This document shows, piece by piece, positions 24,982 through 33,556 of a DNA stretch of 64,000 nucleotides (position 1 is its first letter; each line of letters opens with the position of its first letter). This stretch comes from Pseudomonas tumuqii (GTDB lineage: Bacteria > Pseudomonadota > Gammaproteobacteria > Pseudomonadales > Pseudomonadaceae): positions 1-64,000 of the forward strand of contig NZ_JAAOJA010000012.1 in assembly GCF_013184545.1 (NCBI RefSeq), in the 5' to 3' direction. The translations under genes were made by a program, and so were the position numbers. The notes under the pieces were generated by a model that was not told the DNA's origin, ran no database searches, and worked only from the letters and a program-made list of their open reading frames with translations.

Positions 24982-26766
24982 TCAGCGCTGCAGTACATAG
25001 GTGCCGGGGGCGGCGCACATGGGTGGGTATTGGCGCGAGCCGAGCTTCTTCGGCGCCGGCCGACTGTCGCCCGAGCGCGCCTGGATCCATTGCCGCCAGT
25101 GCGGCCACCAGCTGCCGCCGTGGCGCTCGCCGGCGCCTTCAAGCCATTCCTGCGGGTCGCTGGCGCTCGCTTCGGCCGCGTAGAAATACGCCTTGGGATT
25201 GCCCGGCGGATTGACCAGGCTCTGCAGGTGGCCGGCGTTGGAGAGGACGAAGGTGCTGTCCTCGCCGAACAGCCGGGCGGTGCCGTAGCAGCCCTGCCAG
25301 GGCGTGATGTGATCGGTGGTGCCGCCGATCACATAGGCGCCGACCTTGACCTGGGTCAGGTCGATCGACTCGCCGGCGATCTGCAGCGCCCCCGGGTTGC
25401 TGAAGGGGTTGAGCTGGATCAGATCCAGGTAGTCGGCGTGCAGCTGCGCGGGCAGCCGCGTGGTGTCGTTGTTCCAGGCCAGGATGTCGAACGCCGGCGG
25501 CTTGTTGCCGAGCAGGTAGTTGTTGACCCAGTAGTTCCAGATCAGGTCGTTGGGGCGCATCCAGGCGAACATCCGTGCCATGTCCTGGCCGCTGAGCACA
25601 CCCTTGCGCCAGGAGCTGGCCTTGGCCGCACGCAGGGCCGCCGGGGTGGCGAACAGGCCGAGAGTGGTGTCGTCCAGCACCGCCGGCATGTCCAGCACGC
25701 ACACCGCCCAGCAGGTGTTGGCCACCTTGCCGCCCTCGCCGCGCGCCGCCAGCCAGCCGAGATAGGCCGCCAGGGTCAGGCCGCCGGAGCAGGAACCCCA
25801 CATGTTCACATCGTCGCTGCCGCTGATCTGCCGCGCCGCCTCGACCGCCTGATCCAGGCACAGCGCATACTCGGCCAGGCCCCAGTCGCGGTGCTTGGCG
25901 GTCGGGTTGCGCCAGCTGATGACGAACAGCTGCACGCCGCTGTCCTGCATCCACTTGATCAGACTCTTGTCCGGCGCTAGGTCGATGGCGTAGTACTTGT
26001 TGATCTGCGGCGGCGACATCACCAGCGGCCGTGCATGCACGTTTGCCGTGGTCGGGGCGTACTGCAACAGTTCGAACATCTCGTTGCGCAATACCACCTG
26101 GCCCTCGGCCGTGGCGATGTTCTCGCCGAGCTTGAATGGCGTGCTGTCCACCTGCGACGGCATGCCGCGATTGTGCAGCAGGTCACTGGAAAACTGCCGC
26201 GCGCCGCGAATCAGGTTCATGCCGCCGGTATCCACCAGCTTGCGCAGCGCCGCCGGGTTGGTCAGCACCAGGTTGCTCGGCGCCAGGGCATCGACCAGCA
26301 GGGAGGCGATGAAACGCGCGCGCCCCTTGTCCAGCGGGCCGAGATCAGCCACCTCGATAAAGGCGCCGAGCGCCTTGTCGCCGGCCAGGTAGCTCTGCAT
26401 CAGGGCACGCAGGAAGGCATTGTCCTGCCAGGCCGGATCGGCGAAGCGCTTGTCCTTCGGATGCGGCGCGACAGCGCAATCACCGATGGCGATGTCGAAC
26501 AGTGCCTTGAGGTAATTACCGGTGTGCAGCCCGGCCTTGAACGGCGTCCTGCCGACAGCCTTGAGCAGGGAGCCGGCCGCACCGAGCAGATCGACCGGGC
26601 GCACGCCGAGCAGCGGCGTGCCCGCCAGCGTGTGCTTTTCGGCCACGCTGGCCAACTCCATCCCCTGGGGCGCGACCGCCGGCTTCGCTTTGCGGCGGCC
26701 AGCAGGGGCTGCCGCGCGAGGCTTGGCGGGGATTGCTTGTGGGGGGACATTGGATGCTTTGCGCAT
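24982..26766 (-). CDS. PHA synthase-like protein (PhaC family)
   Basis: 594 aa from ATG at 26766 (a TTG six codons upstream is also open). A basic, Ala/Pro-rich N-terminal 35 residues precede the PhaC fold. The lipase-like box is GSCSGG with the catalytic Cys; Asp lies in GGTTDHITPW and His in SNAGHLQSLVNPPGNPK. AWNNDTTRLPAQLHADYLDL is a PhaC hallmark. Full length and intact triad suggest activity. It is not in the usual phaC1-phaZ-phaC2-phaD arrangement but directly before scoAB and after the YeiH-like gene in the module-2 operon, so it may polymerise acyl-CoA units left by the pathway (inference). Confidence 0.88.
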   Translation of the reverse strand: MRKASNVPPQAIPAKPRAAAPAGRRKAKPAVAPQGMELASVAEKHTLAGTPLLGVRPVDLLGAAGSLLKAVGRTPFKAGLHTGNYLKALFDIAIGDCAVAPHPKDKRFADPAWQDNAFLRALMQSYLAGDKALGAFIEVADLGPLDKGRARFIASLLVDALAPSNLVLTNPAALRKLVDTGGMNLIRGARQFSSDLLHNRGMPSQVDSTPFKLGENIATAEGQVVLRNEMFELLQYAPTTANVHARPLVMSPPQINKYYAIDLAPDKSLIKWMQDSGVQLFVISWRNPTAKHRDWGLAEYALCLDQAVEAARQISGSDDVNMWGSCSGGLTLAAYLGWLAARGEGGKVANTCWAVCVLDMPAVLDDTTLGLFATPAALRAAKASSWRKGVLSGQDMARMFAWMRPNDLIWNYWVNNYLLGNKPPAFDILAWNNDTTRLPAQLHADYLDLIQLNPFSNPGALQIAGESIDLTQVKVGAYVIGGTTDHITPWQGCYGTARLFGEDSTFVLSNAGHLQSLVNPPGNPKAYFYAAEASASDPQEWLEGAGERHGGSWWPHWRQWIQARSGDSRPAPKKLGSRQYPPMCAAPGTYVLQR

Positions 26767-26818
26767 GGCAATTCTCAGGGTCAAGACAGTAGTTCAGGGC
26801 GGGCGCAGGCGACTGCTG

Positions 26819-27829
26819 TCACCAGGCCCAACGCAGCAGCAGCAGCACCAGGGCAACCAGGAAGACGGTCTCGCCGATCATCAGCAGGATCGGCTTGATG
26901 CCGACCGAGGCCAATTCCTTGAGCTGGGTCTTCATGCCCAGCGCACTGATCGACACCACCAGGCACCAGCGCGACAACTCGTTGACCCCGCCCTGCACCA
27001 GGCTCGGCACCCAGCCAGTGCTATTGACGCAGGCCAGGATGATGAAACCGACGGCGAACCAGGGCAGCAGCGGCGGGCGCTTGCCGGTCGGGTCGGCGCC
27101 CTGCATGCGGGTGATCATGGCGGCGACGACGATCACCGGCACCAGCATGGCCACGCGCATCAGCTTGACCACGGTGGCGGTGTCACCGGTCTCCGGCGAC
27201 ATGCTGTAGCCGGCGCCGACCACCTGGGCGACGTCATGGATGGTGGCGCCGAGGAACACCCCGGCCTCCTGCGGCGACAGGGCGAACCAGTTGGCGATCA
27301 TCGGGTAGACGATCATCGCCAGGGTCGACAGTGCCGACACGCCGATCACGGTGAACAGGGTGGCGCGTTCTTTCTGCGGATGGTTGGGCAGTGCGGCGGC
27401 CAGCGCCAGCGCCGCCGAGGCGCCGCAAATGGCAGTGGCACCGCCGGTGAGCATGCCGAACAGGCGCTGGAAACCCAGGGCCTTGGCCGCCACCACCGAG
27501 ACCAGGATGGTCACCAGCACCAGGGTCACCACCAGCGCCACCGGTTTCCAGCCGAGGCCGACGATCTGCTCCAGGGTGATGCGCATGCCCAGCAGGGCCA
27601 CGCCGATGCGCAGCACGGTGCGTGCGGTAAATTCGATGCCGGCCTTGCACTGGCCGTCGGCGGCGAGGAAGTTCAGCGCCATGCCCAGCAGCAGGGCGAA
27701 CAGCATCACCGGCGCACCGTAGTGCTCGGAGAGAAAGGTCGCCGCCGCGGCGACGATCAGGCTGACGACGAAACCCGGCGCCAGTTCGCGCACACGGTCT
27801 TGAATGCTGACGAGAGCGATGGCGCTCAT
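26819..27829 (-). CDS. YeiH/UPF0324 family membrane protein
   Basis: 336 aa, about 10 TM helices. MLFALLLGMALNFLA, LGMRITLEQIVGLGW, MLTGGATAICGASAALA and GVFLGATIHDVAQVVGAGYS are hallmarks of PF03601 (YeiH; putative sulfate or organic-anion exporter family). The ATG overlaps the Rieske gene stop (ATGA). It is the last member of a four-gene ATGA chain starting at MFS2. Function in the family is poorly defined; export of a small sulfonate or sulfite released by the TauD enzymes is a speculative fit. Confidence 0.85.
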   Translation of the reverse strand: MSAIALVSIQDRVRELAPGFVVSLIVAAAATFLSEHYGAPVMLFALLLGMALNFLAADGQCKAGIEFTARTVLRIGVALLGMRITLEQIVGLGWKPVALVVTLVLVTILVSVVAAKALGFQRLFGMLTGGATAICGASAALALAAALPNHPQKERATLFTVIGVSALSTLAMIVYPMIANWFALSPQEAGVFLGATIHDVAQVVGAGYSMSPETGDTATVVKLMRVAMLVPVIVVAAMITRMQGADPTGKRPPLLPWFAVGFIILACVNSTGWVPSLVQGGVNELSRWCLVVSISALGMKTQLKELASVGIKPILLMIGETVFLVALVLLLLRWAW

Positions 27830-28152
27830 GGCGCGGACTCCTCGGGGACGATGACGATAAACACCTGGCCGTCGATCAGCTCGACCGGGTAGTTGGCGAC
27901 CTTGAGCTGGGTCGAGTTGAGCAGGTAGCCGCTGGCCAGATCGAAGCGCAGGCCGTGGGCGCAGCACTGGATCACCTTGCCTTCGAGTTTGCCGCCACAC
28001 AGCGAAGCGCCCTGGTGCGGACAACTGTCGTCGATGGCGTAAAACTGGCCGGCGACATTGAACAGCGCCAGGCTCTTGCCATCCTGCTCGAACAGGGCGC
28101 GACCGCCGGGGACCGGCACTTTGTCGACTGGCACCTGCAGACGCACGCTCAT
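27826..28152 (-). CDS. Rieske-type [2Fe-2S] ferredoxin
   Basis: 108 aa from the ATG at 28152. Cluster motifs CPHQGASL and CCAHGLRFDL supply the two Cys and two His ligands. Size and lack of a TM segment match NirD/ferredoxin-like Rieske proteins of ring-hydroxylating systems. No oxygenase alpha subunit is encoded in the window, so its partner is unknown; it could feed electrons to one of the iron enzymes here. Both ends overlap neighbours by ATGA. Confidence 0.88.
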   Translation of the reverse strand: MSVRLQVPVDKVPVPGGRALFEQDGKSLALFNVAGQFYAIDDSCPHQGASLCGGKLEGKVIQCCAHGLRFDLASGYLLNSTQLKVANYPVELIDGQVFIVIVPEESAP

Positions 28153-28811
28153 GCCGGCTGCCTCGCGCAATGGGCCAGGGCCTCGGTCATGGCGTCGAGC
28201 AGCACCTCGGCCGGCTGCGCGCCGGAGACCGCCAGGCGCCGATCGAAGACAAAATAGGGCACGCCGCTGCCGGCCATGCCGGCGGCTTCACCGACGAAGG
28301 GGCTGCCATCGCCGCGCAGACTGGCAGCCAGTTGCGCGGGCTCGAAGCCGCAGGCTGCGGCGATGGCCAGCAGGCTGGCGGTATCGCCAAGATCCTCGCC
28401 ATTATGGAAATAGGCGGCGAACAGGCGCTCGAGCAGGGCTTCACGCTGCGCCGCACTGCCCAGGCCGGCGGCGCATGCCAGCAGGCGATGGGCATCTGCG
28501 GTATTGGGCATGCACGCGATGCGGGCCAGGTCGATCTCCACCCCGGCTACGGCGGCGGCCTGTTGCACCTGGGCCTGGCGCAGGCGCACGGCCTCGGCGC
28601 TGCCCAGACGCTGGCGATAGAACTCGGCGAAGGGCTCGCCCTGCACCGGCATGTTGGGCAGCAACTGCACGCCATGCCAGGCCAGTTCGACCTCGACGTC
28701 CGCCTGGTTGGCGCGCAGCTGAACCAGCGCGCGCTCCAGCTGGCGCTTGCCGATCAGGCACCAGGGGCAGATGAACTCGAAGAACACATCGATGCGCAGG
28801 CTACGGCTCAC
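28149..28811 (-). CDS. FrnE-like DsbA-family oxidoreductase
   Basis: 220 aa, no signal peptide. Thioredoxin-fold start RIDVFFEFICPWCLIGKRQLERAL with CPWC active site, a helical insertion (DLARIACMPNTADAHRLLACAAG), and a C-terminal GVPYFVFDRRLAVSGAQP with the cis-Pro. This is the FrnE / HCCA-isomerase-like cytoplasmic branch, often found in polyketide and aromatic pathways as a thiol-disulfide or isomerase enzyme. Coupled by ATGA to MFS2 and to the Rieske gene. Confidence 0.88.
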   Translation of the reverse strand: MSRSLRIDVFFEFICPWCLIGKRQLERALVQLRANQADVEVELAWHGVQLLPNMPVQGEPFAEFYRQRLGSAEAVRLRQAQVQQAAAVAGVEIDLARIACMPNTADAHRLLACAAGLGSAAQREALLERLFAAYFHNGEDLGDTASLLAIAAACGFEPAQLAASLRGDGSPFVGEAAGMAGSGVPYFVFDRRLAVSGAQPAEVLLDAMTEALAHCARQPA

Positions 28812-30136
28812 GGCTGAACCTCCAGCGCGGCCGCGACAGCCTTCTCCTCGACGCCCTCACCGTGCAGGCGGGCCATGTCGTTGTGGTAGTGGCGCTTGCC
28901 GTAGAAGAACACTGCTGCGGCGGCGATGCTGATCAGCGGCACCAGCTGGAAGGCATTGTCCAGGCCGATGACGTCGGACACCTTGCCGGTGATGAACGGC
29001 CCCGGCGCCAGGCCCAGCAGGTTGTTGGCCAGGGTCAGGGTGGCGAAGGCGGTGCCATGCACGCTGTAGTGGGTGAGGTTGGCTACCATGGCGCCGGCCG
29101 GTCCCGAAGTACCGGCGGCGATCAGCATGCCCAGACAGATCATCACCAGCTGGGGCATGCCCACCGGCAAGGCGAAGGCCAGCGACAGCAATACGCAGCT
29201 ACCCAGGCAGAAGGCGATGGCCAGGCTGATCTTGCGATCCGGACGGTTGCGGCACATACGATCGCTGAGCATGCCGCAGAGGATCATGCCGGCGCCGCTG
29301 CACAGTACGATGATCGCCGCCACCGCGCCGGCCTTGTCGGTGCCCATCGCGTAATAGCGATTGAGGTAGCTGGGCATCCACACGATCACGGTGCCGCCGA
29401 CGAACAGCTGCAGGCCGCTGCCGACGTAGGCGCTGATCACCGAGCGGCTGGAATACAGGGTACGCAACGGCCGGGTCAACGCCACCGCGGCCTTGCTCGC
29501 GACCGTGGCGGCACGCTGCGGGTTGATCCGCGCTTCCTTGACGATGATCGGGTAGAGCACGGCCAGCAGCAGGCCGAACAGCGCCATGCCGGCAAACGCC
29601 CAGCGCCAGCCCAGGTGTTCGGCCAGCACGCCGCCGGCGGCCATCCCCAGCACCGAGCCGAACATGCCGCCGGAGATGAAGGCGCCGGACAGGGTGGCGC
29701 GCATCTCGCGCGGGAATACCGCCACCACCACGGCGATGCCGACACTGCCATAGGCGGCCTCGCCGACGCCGACCAGAAAGCGGGCAATGAACATCTGCTG
29801 GTAGTTCTCCGCCAGGGCGCAGCCGAGGGTCGCCAGGCTCCAGAGCATGGCCATCAGCGCCAGGCTCTTGACCCGGCCGAAGCGGTCGGCGAGCAGCGAC
29901 AGCGGGAAGGTCAGCAGGCCGACCATCAGCGCGACTATGCCGCTGAGCAGACCGAGCTGGCTGTCGCTCAAGGCCCACTCGCCCTTCAGCAGCGGGAACA
30001 CCGCATTGAGCACCTGCCGCGACATGTAGTCGGAAATCAGCAGGCCGAAGGTCAGGGCGAAGACGATCCAGGCATAGGTGCGCGGAATACCGATCGAGGT
30101 GTCTTCACCGTCGTCGCTGATGTGGTGTGCGGCCAT
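28808..30136 (-). CDS. MFS transporter, module 2 copy
   Basis: 442 aa, 12 TM, paralogue of the MFS at 12291-13685: SDYMSRQVLNAVFPLLKGEW and LLADRFGRVKSLALMAMLWS align throughout, with GEAAYGSVGIAVV and AGGVLAEHLGWRWAFAG following. The C-terminal tail is cytoplasmic and charged. It follows BKACE2 as MFS1 follows BKACE1, but at a larger distance (204 bp) containing a hairpin and a palindromic repeat. ATGA overlap to the FrnE-like gene starts a coupled chain of four genes. Confidence 0.88.
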   Translation of the reverse strand: MAAHHISDDGEDTSIGIPRTYAWIVFALTFGLLISDYMSRQVLNAVFPLLKGEWALSDSQLGLLSGIVALMVGLLTFPLSLLADRFGRVKSLALMAMLWSLATLGCALAENYQQMFIARFLVGVGEAAYGSVGIAVVVAVFPREMRATLSGAFISGGMFGSVLGMAAGGVLAEHLGWRWAFAGMALFGLLLAVLYPIIVKEARINPQRAATVASKAAVALTRPLRTLYSSRSVISAYVGSGLQLFVGGTVIVWMPSYLNRYYAMGTDKAGAVAAIIVLCSGAGMILCGMLSDRMCRNRPDRKISLAIAFCLGSCVLLSLAFALPVGMPQLVMICLGMLIAAGTSGPAGAMVANLTHYSVHGTAFATLTLANNLLGLAPGPFITGKVSDVIGLDNAFQLVPLISIAAAAVFFYGKRHYHNDMARLHGEGVEEKAVAAALEVQP

Positions 30137-30193
30137 GCTGCCTCCTCGTTCTACTGTCGATTGTTATTGTTGTAACGGGTAACAACCCGGTTG

Positions 30194-30287
30194 TGAAAAA
30201 GCTTCAGGAGCCTCCCGTTTAGAGACCGCTGTGACGCTTGAAATCCTTGTCGGCAGGATAATGCGGGCGTGGCTGAAGCTTTTTCGC
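30194..30287. repeat. 94-bp inverted-repeat element between BKACE2 and MFS2
   Basis: Arms TGAAAAAGCTTCAG and CTGAAGCTTTTTCGC pair at 14 of 15 positions around a 65-nt interior. Like the palindrome at 23483 it is intergenic and has A/T runs at the ends, so it may act as a mobile intergenic repeat or as a terminator for either strand. Confidence 0.6.
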
Positions 30288-30302
30288 AAACGGCTTGGAT
30301 GG

Positions 30303-30335
30303 GTGCCCTGCCCCGCTGGCGGCGGGACAGGGCAC
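30303..30335 (-). terminator. Hairpin after BKACE2
   Basis: A 14-bp stem with one mismatch (GTGCCCTGCCCCGC / GCGGGACAGGGCAC) and a 5-nt loop, 5 nt past the BKACE2 stop codon. No T-run. Equivalent in position to the hairpins after BKACE1 and BKACE3. Confidence 0.65.
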
Positions 30336-30340
30336 TGCCG

Positions 30341-31393
30341 TCAGCCGCGCTGCGGCACGCCCTTCTGCCCCGGCTTGCGGTTCGGCGCCATGCCGTTGGC
30401 CAGCAGGGTTTCCTCGATGCTGTGGTACTGCACGCCGATCTTGTAGATCTCGCGCGCTTCCTTGCCAGAGGCAATTTCGCGGCCCAGTTCATGGGCCACG
30501 CGTACGGTCTGCTCGATCTGTTGTACCGAGCTGAAACGCTTGCCGTGCTGGTCGATGATGGTGTCTTCGATGCCGACGCGCGGGTGCAGCCCCATGGCCA
30601 GGGCCATGGTGTTGAAGGGCAGGACGTTCTTCAGCAGCGACTCGGAAGTGATAGTGCCGCCGTTCGGCGCGCGGTGAATGAAGTTGAAGAAGTTGAATGG
30701 GTTGGGGCCGTCGAAGCCGCCGCCGATGCCGATCCAGGTCAGGTTCATCGGCCCCATGTACAGGCCCTTGCGCACCATGCGCTCAAGGGTTTCCAGGGCA
30801 TGGATGCCGGTCAGCTGGAAGTGCGGCTGGATGTTGTTGGCGGCCAGACGCTTGAGGTGCTCGGTGACCCAGCCCGGGCCAGCCGGCACGGTCATCTCGC
30901 TGTAGGCAGCCTGGTAGGCCGGGTTGGCCAGGGAGGTGCCTTCCAGGTATTCCGGATAGAGCAGCTCCATGATGTTCATCTGCGTGGTGTTGATCGCCAC
31001 GGTGACCTGATCCGGCTTCGGCGTCAGTTCGGCGAGCATGTGGCGGGTGTCGTCGCTCAGCCACAGGGCGGCCTCGCCATCGCTTTCCGGGGCGAAGGAA
31101 ATCGAACCGCCGACCTGGATGATCATGTCCGGCACCGCGGCGCGTACGCCGGCGATCAGTTCGTTGAACTTGGACAGGCGCTTGGAACCCTTGCCGTCCA
31201 GTTCACGCACATGCAGGTGCAGCACAGTGGCGCCCGCTTCGTAGCAGTCCACCGCCTTTTGTACTTGTTCGTCCATGGTCAGCGGGATGTCTTCCGGGAA
31301 GTCTTCCGGCATCCACTCCGGGCCGTAAGGGGCGACGGTAATGACTACCTTTTCCATGTTTTCCGGGTGCAGGGAATCGTCGAAGAATTGCAT
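30341..31393 (-). CDS. BKACE (DUF849) beta-keto acid cleavage enzyme, copy 2
   Basis: 350 aa, collinear with copy 1 without gaps in the alignable part. Zn-site histidines in ATVLHLHVRELDGKG; blocks IQVGGSISFAPE and NLTWIGIGGGFDGPNPFNFF are identical or nearly so. Differences cluster around residues 180-215 (AYQAAYSEMTVPAGPGWVTEHLKRLAANN) and in the C-terminal 50 residues, so the two copies may share a substrate type with tuned specificity. It is 73 bp after TauD2. Confidence 0.88.
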   Translation of the reverse strand: MQFFDDSLHPENMEKVVITVAPYGPEWMPEDFPEDIPLTMDEQVQKAVDCYEAGATVLHLHVRELDGKGSKRLSKFNELIAGVRAAVPDMIIQVGGSISFAPESDGEAALWLSDDTRHMLAELTPKPDQVTVAINTTQMNIMELLYPEYLEGTSLANPAYQAAYSEMTVPAGPGWVTEHLKRLAANNIQPHFQLTGIHALETLERMVRKGLYMGPMNLTWIGIGGGFDGPNPFNFFNFIHRAPNGGTITSESLLKNVLPFNTMALAMGLHPRVGIEDTIIDQHGKRFSSVQQIEQTVRVAHELGREIASGKEAREIYKIGVQYHSIEETLLANGMAPNRKPGQKGVPQRG

Positions 31394-31466
31394 GAGAGGG
31401 TCCTCGCTTGCTTCTTGTTAAAGGCGCCCGCCCCGGAACGGTAAAACCGGAGCGGGCCAAAGGGGC

Positions 31467-32315
31467 TTAGTAGGTCTTGTCACCAATGATCCCGGCGCGC
31501 TCCATCTTGCGATGGCAGGCCGGGTAATCCATGACGGCGTAATGCTGGGTGCTGCGGTTGTCCCAGATCGCCACGCTGTTGGGCTTCCAGCGCCAGCGCA
31601 CCTGGTACTCCGGGATGTACGCCTGGCTGATCAGGTAGCGCAGCAGGTCGGCGGCACCGGGGTTGGCGTCCTGGCCGAAGCGCACCCGCTCAGGGGTGTG
31701 GTAGTTGCTGAAATGGGTGGTGAAGGCGTTGACGAACAGCACCTTCTCGCCGGTTTCCGGGTGGGTGCGCACCACCGGGTGTTCGGCATCCGGGAACTGT
31801 GCCTTGAGCGCCAGGCGCTTTTCGATCGGCATGGCCGCACCGAAGCTGGCCTCGATGCTGTGGCGTGCGCGCAGGTCAGCGATCTTCGCCTTGACGTCAT
31901 CGGGCAGGCGCTCGTAGGCCACCACCATGTTCGCCCACATGGTGTCGCCGCCCACCGGCGGGCACTCCACGCAGCGCAGCACGCAGCCCAGCGGCGGCGC
32001 CTCGCGCCAGGTGGCGTCGGTGTGCCAGGCGTTCTCGTAGCGATCGATCGGGCTGTCCGGGTTCTTGTAGATCTGCACCAGGCCCGGATGCTCCGGGTGG
32101 CTGCCGGCCACCGGATGATCTTCCAGCTCGCCGAAGCGGCGAGCGAAGGCCACGTGCTCGGCGCGGCTGAAGTCCTGATCACGCAGGAACAGCACGCGGT
32201 GCTGGAGCAGTTGCGCGCGGATCTCGCCGAACAGGCCGTCGTCATGGATGGCGTCGGCGAGGTTGACGCCGATCAGCTCGGCGCCGATGTTGCAGGTCAG
32301 TTGTTCGACTTGCAT
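31467..32315 (-). CDS. TauD/TfdA family 2-oxoglutarate dioxygenase, copy 2
   Basis: 282 aa from the ATG at 32315, same length as copies 1 and 3; the longer open frame upstream belongs to the end of QOR2 in another frame. Facial triad WHTDATW and STQHYAVMDY, 2OG-binding Arg in CHRKMERAGI. By eye about 80% identical to copy 1. Lies 14 bp after QOR2, again as in module 1. RBS GAGGAGAG. Confidence 0.9.
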   Translation of the reverse strand: MQVEQLTCNIGAELIGVNLADAIHDDGLFGEIRAQLLQHRVLFLRDQDFSRAEHVAFARRFGELEDHPVAGSHPEHPGLVQIYKNPDSPIDRYENAWHTDATWREAPPLGCVLRCVECPPVGGDTMWANMVVAYERLPDDVKAKIADLRARHSIEASFGAAMPIEKRLALKAQFPDAEHPVVRTHPETGEKVLFVNAFTTHFSNYHTPERVRFGQDANPGAADLLRYLISQAYIPEYQVRWRWKPNSVAIWDNRSTQHYAVMDYPACHRKMERAGIIGDKTY

Positions 32316-32329
32316 GGCTGCTGCTCTCC

Positions 32330-33310
32330 TCAGATGACGAAAATCGACGAGCCGGTGGTCTTGCGCGCTTCCAGATCGCGATGGGCCTGCACGGCGTCCT
32401 GCAGGGCATAGTGCTGGTTGATCTCGATCTTGATCCGGCCGCTGCCGACGTGGTCGAACAGCTCGCCGGCCAGGGCGGCCTTCTCGGCCGGATCGGCGAT
32501 GTAGTCGGCCAGGGCCGGACGGGTCATGTACAGCGAGCCTTTCATTGCCAGCAGCTGCGGGTTGAAGCCTTCGATCGGGCCGGAGGCGGTACCGACGCAA
32601 ACCAGCAGGCCGCGGCGCTTGAGCGAGTCCAGCGAGCCCATGAAGGTGTTCTTGCCGACGCTGTCGAACACCACATTGACGCCGACGCCATCGGTCAGCT
32701 CACGCACGCGCTTGGCGACGTCTTCATGGCTGTAATTGATCGTGTGGTCGCAGCCATGGGCCCGTGCCACTTCGGCCTTGGCGTCGCTGGACACGGTGCC
32801 GATCACGGTCAGACCGAGCAGCTTGGCCCACTGCGAGACGATCAGGCCGACGCCACCGGCGGCGGCGTGCAGGAGGATGCTGTCGCCGGGCTTGAAGTCA
32901 TAGATGCGGCGCATCAGGTACGACGAGGTCAGGCCGCGCATGGTCATGGCCGCGGCGGTCTCGAAGGCGATGGTTTCCGGCAGCTTGATCAGCGGCGCGG
33001 CCGGGATCAGGCGTTCGGTGCTGTAGGCGCCGAGGGTATTGAGAAAGCCGGTGTAGGTGACCCGGTCGCCGACCACCACGTTGGTCACGCCCTCGCCGAC
33101 CGCCTGGACCACGCCGGAGGCTTCCACGCCCATGCCGTTGGGCAGCGGGATCGGGTAGGTGCCGTTGCGGAAGTAGGTGTCGGCGTAATTGAGGCCGACG
33201 GCGACATGACGCAAACGAACCTGACCCGGACCGGGCTCGCCGACCTCGACGTCTTCGTAGCGAAGAACCTCGGGACCACCGGTTTCATAGAAGCGTACGG
33301 CATTGGCCAT
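32330..33310 (-). CDS. Zinc-free MDR quinone oxidoreductase-like protein, copy 2
   Basis: 326 aa from the ATG at 33310 (GGAG 9 nt upstream); an in-frame ATG five codons earlier would overlap that RBS. GPGQVRLRHVAVGLNYADTYFRNG, AAAGGVGLIVSQWAKLLG and DLEARKTTGSSIFVI match QOR1 along the whole length. It is the first gene of the module-2 transcript and lies 82 bp from the direct-repeat operator. Confidence 0.9.
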   Translation of the reverse strand: MANAVRFYETGGPEVLRYEDVEVGEPGPGQVRLRHVAVGLNYADTYFRNGTYPIPLPNGMGVEASGVVQAVGEGVTNVVVGDRVTYTGFLNTLGAYSTERLIPAAPLIKLPETIAFETAAAMTMRGLTSSYLMRRIYDFKPGDSILLHAAAGGVGLIVSQWAKLLGLTVIGTVSSDAKAEVARAHGCDHTINYSHEDVAKRVRELTDGVGVNVVFDSVGKNTFMGSLDSLKRRGLLVCVGTASGPIEGFNPQLLAMKGSLYMTRPALADYIADPAEKAALAGELFDHVGSGRIKIEINQHYALQDAVQAHRDLEARKTTGSSIFVI

Positions 33311-33392
33311 GTCTGTTATCTCCAATCTGCGATTTGGACGAACTGCGTCGATTTACGTTGATTGGACTTTAGGCCGCTGGCCGGCCCGACGC

Positions 33393-33430
33393 TTCTCATC
33401 AGGCGACAGCGACTTTTCATTTCATGACAG
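33393..33430 (+). promoter_or_regulatory. Direct-repeat AraC-type operator of module 2
   Basis: Half-sites TTCTCATCAGGCGACAG (33393) and TTTTCATTTCATGACAG (33414), 21 bp start to start, 82 bp upstream of QOR2 in the gap between BKACE3 and QOR2. Best-defined member of the set and the reference for the consensus TTYTCATnnnryGACAG. Confidence 0.7.
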
Positions 33431-33518
33431 ACGCCCGGCGGCCACCAGGCCGGAAGCCGCCGCCGCAACCGATCCTGCGGATCACCCGCTGAACCGGCCG
33501 CGCGCGGCGGCGTAAAGC

Positions 33519-33555
33519 ACCTGGCACTGTCAGCGGGCCTCGCTGCCCGCCAGGC
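33519..33555 (-). terminator. Hairpin after BKACE3
   Basis: Inner 6-bp stem GCGGGC / GCCCGC with a 6-nt loop, extended by imperfect outer pairing (CCTGGC-type arms), directly before the BKACE3 stop codon on the minus strand. No T-run. It separates module 3 from the module-2 operator. Confidence 0.5.
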
Positions 33556-33556
33556 A

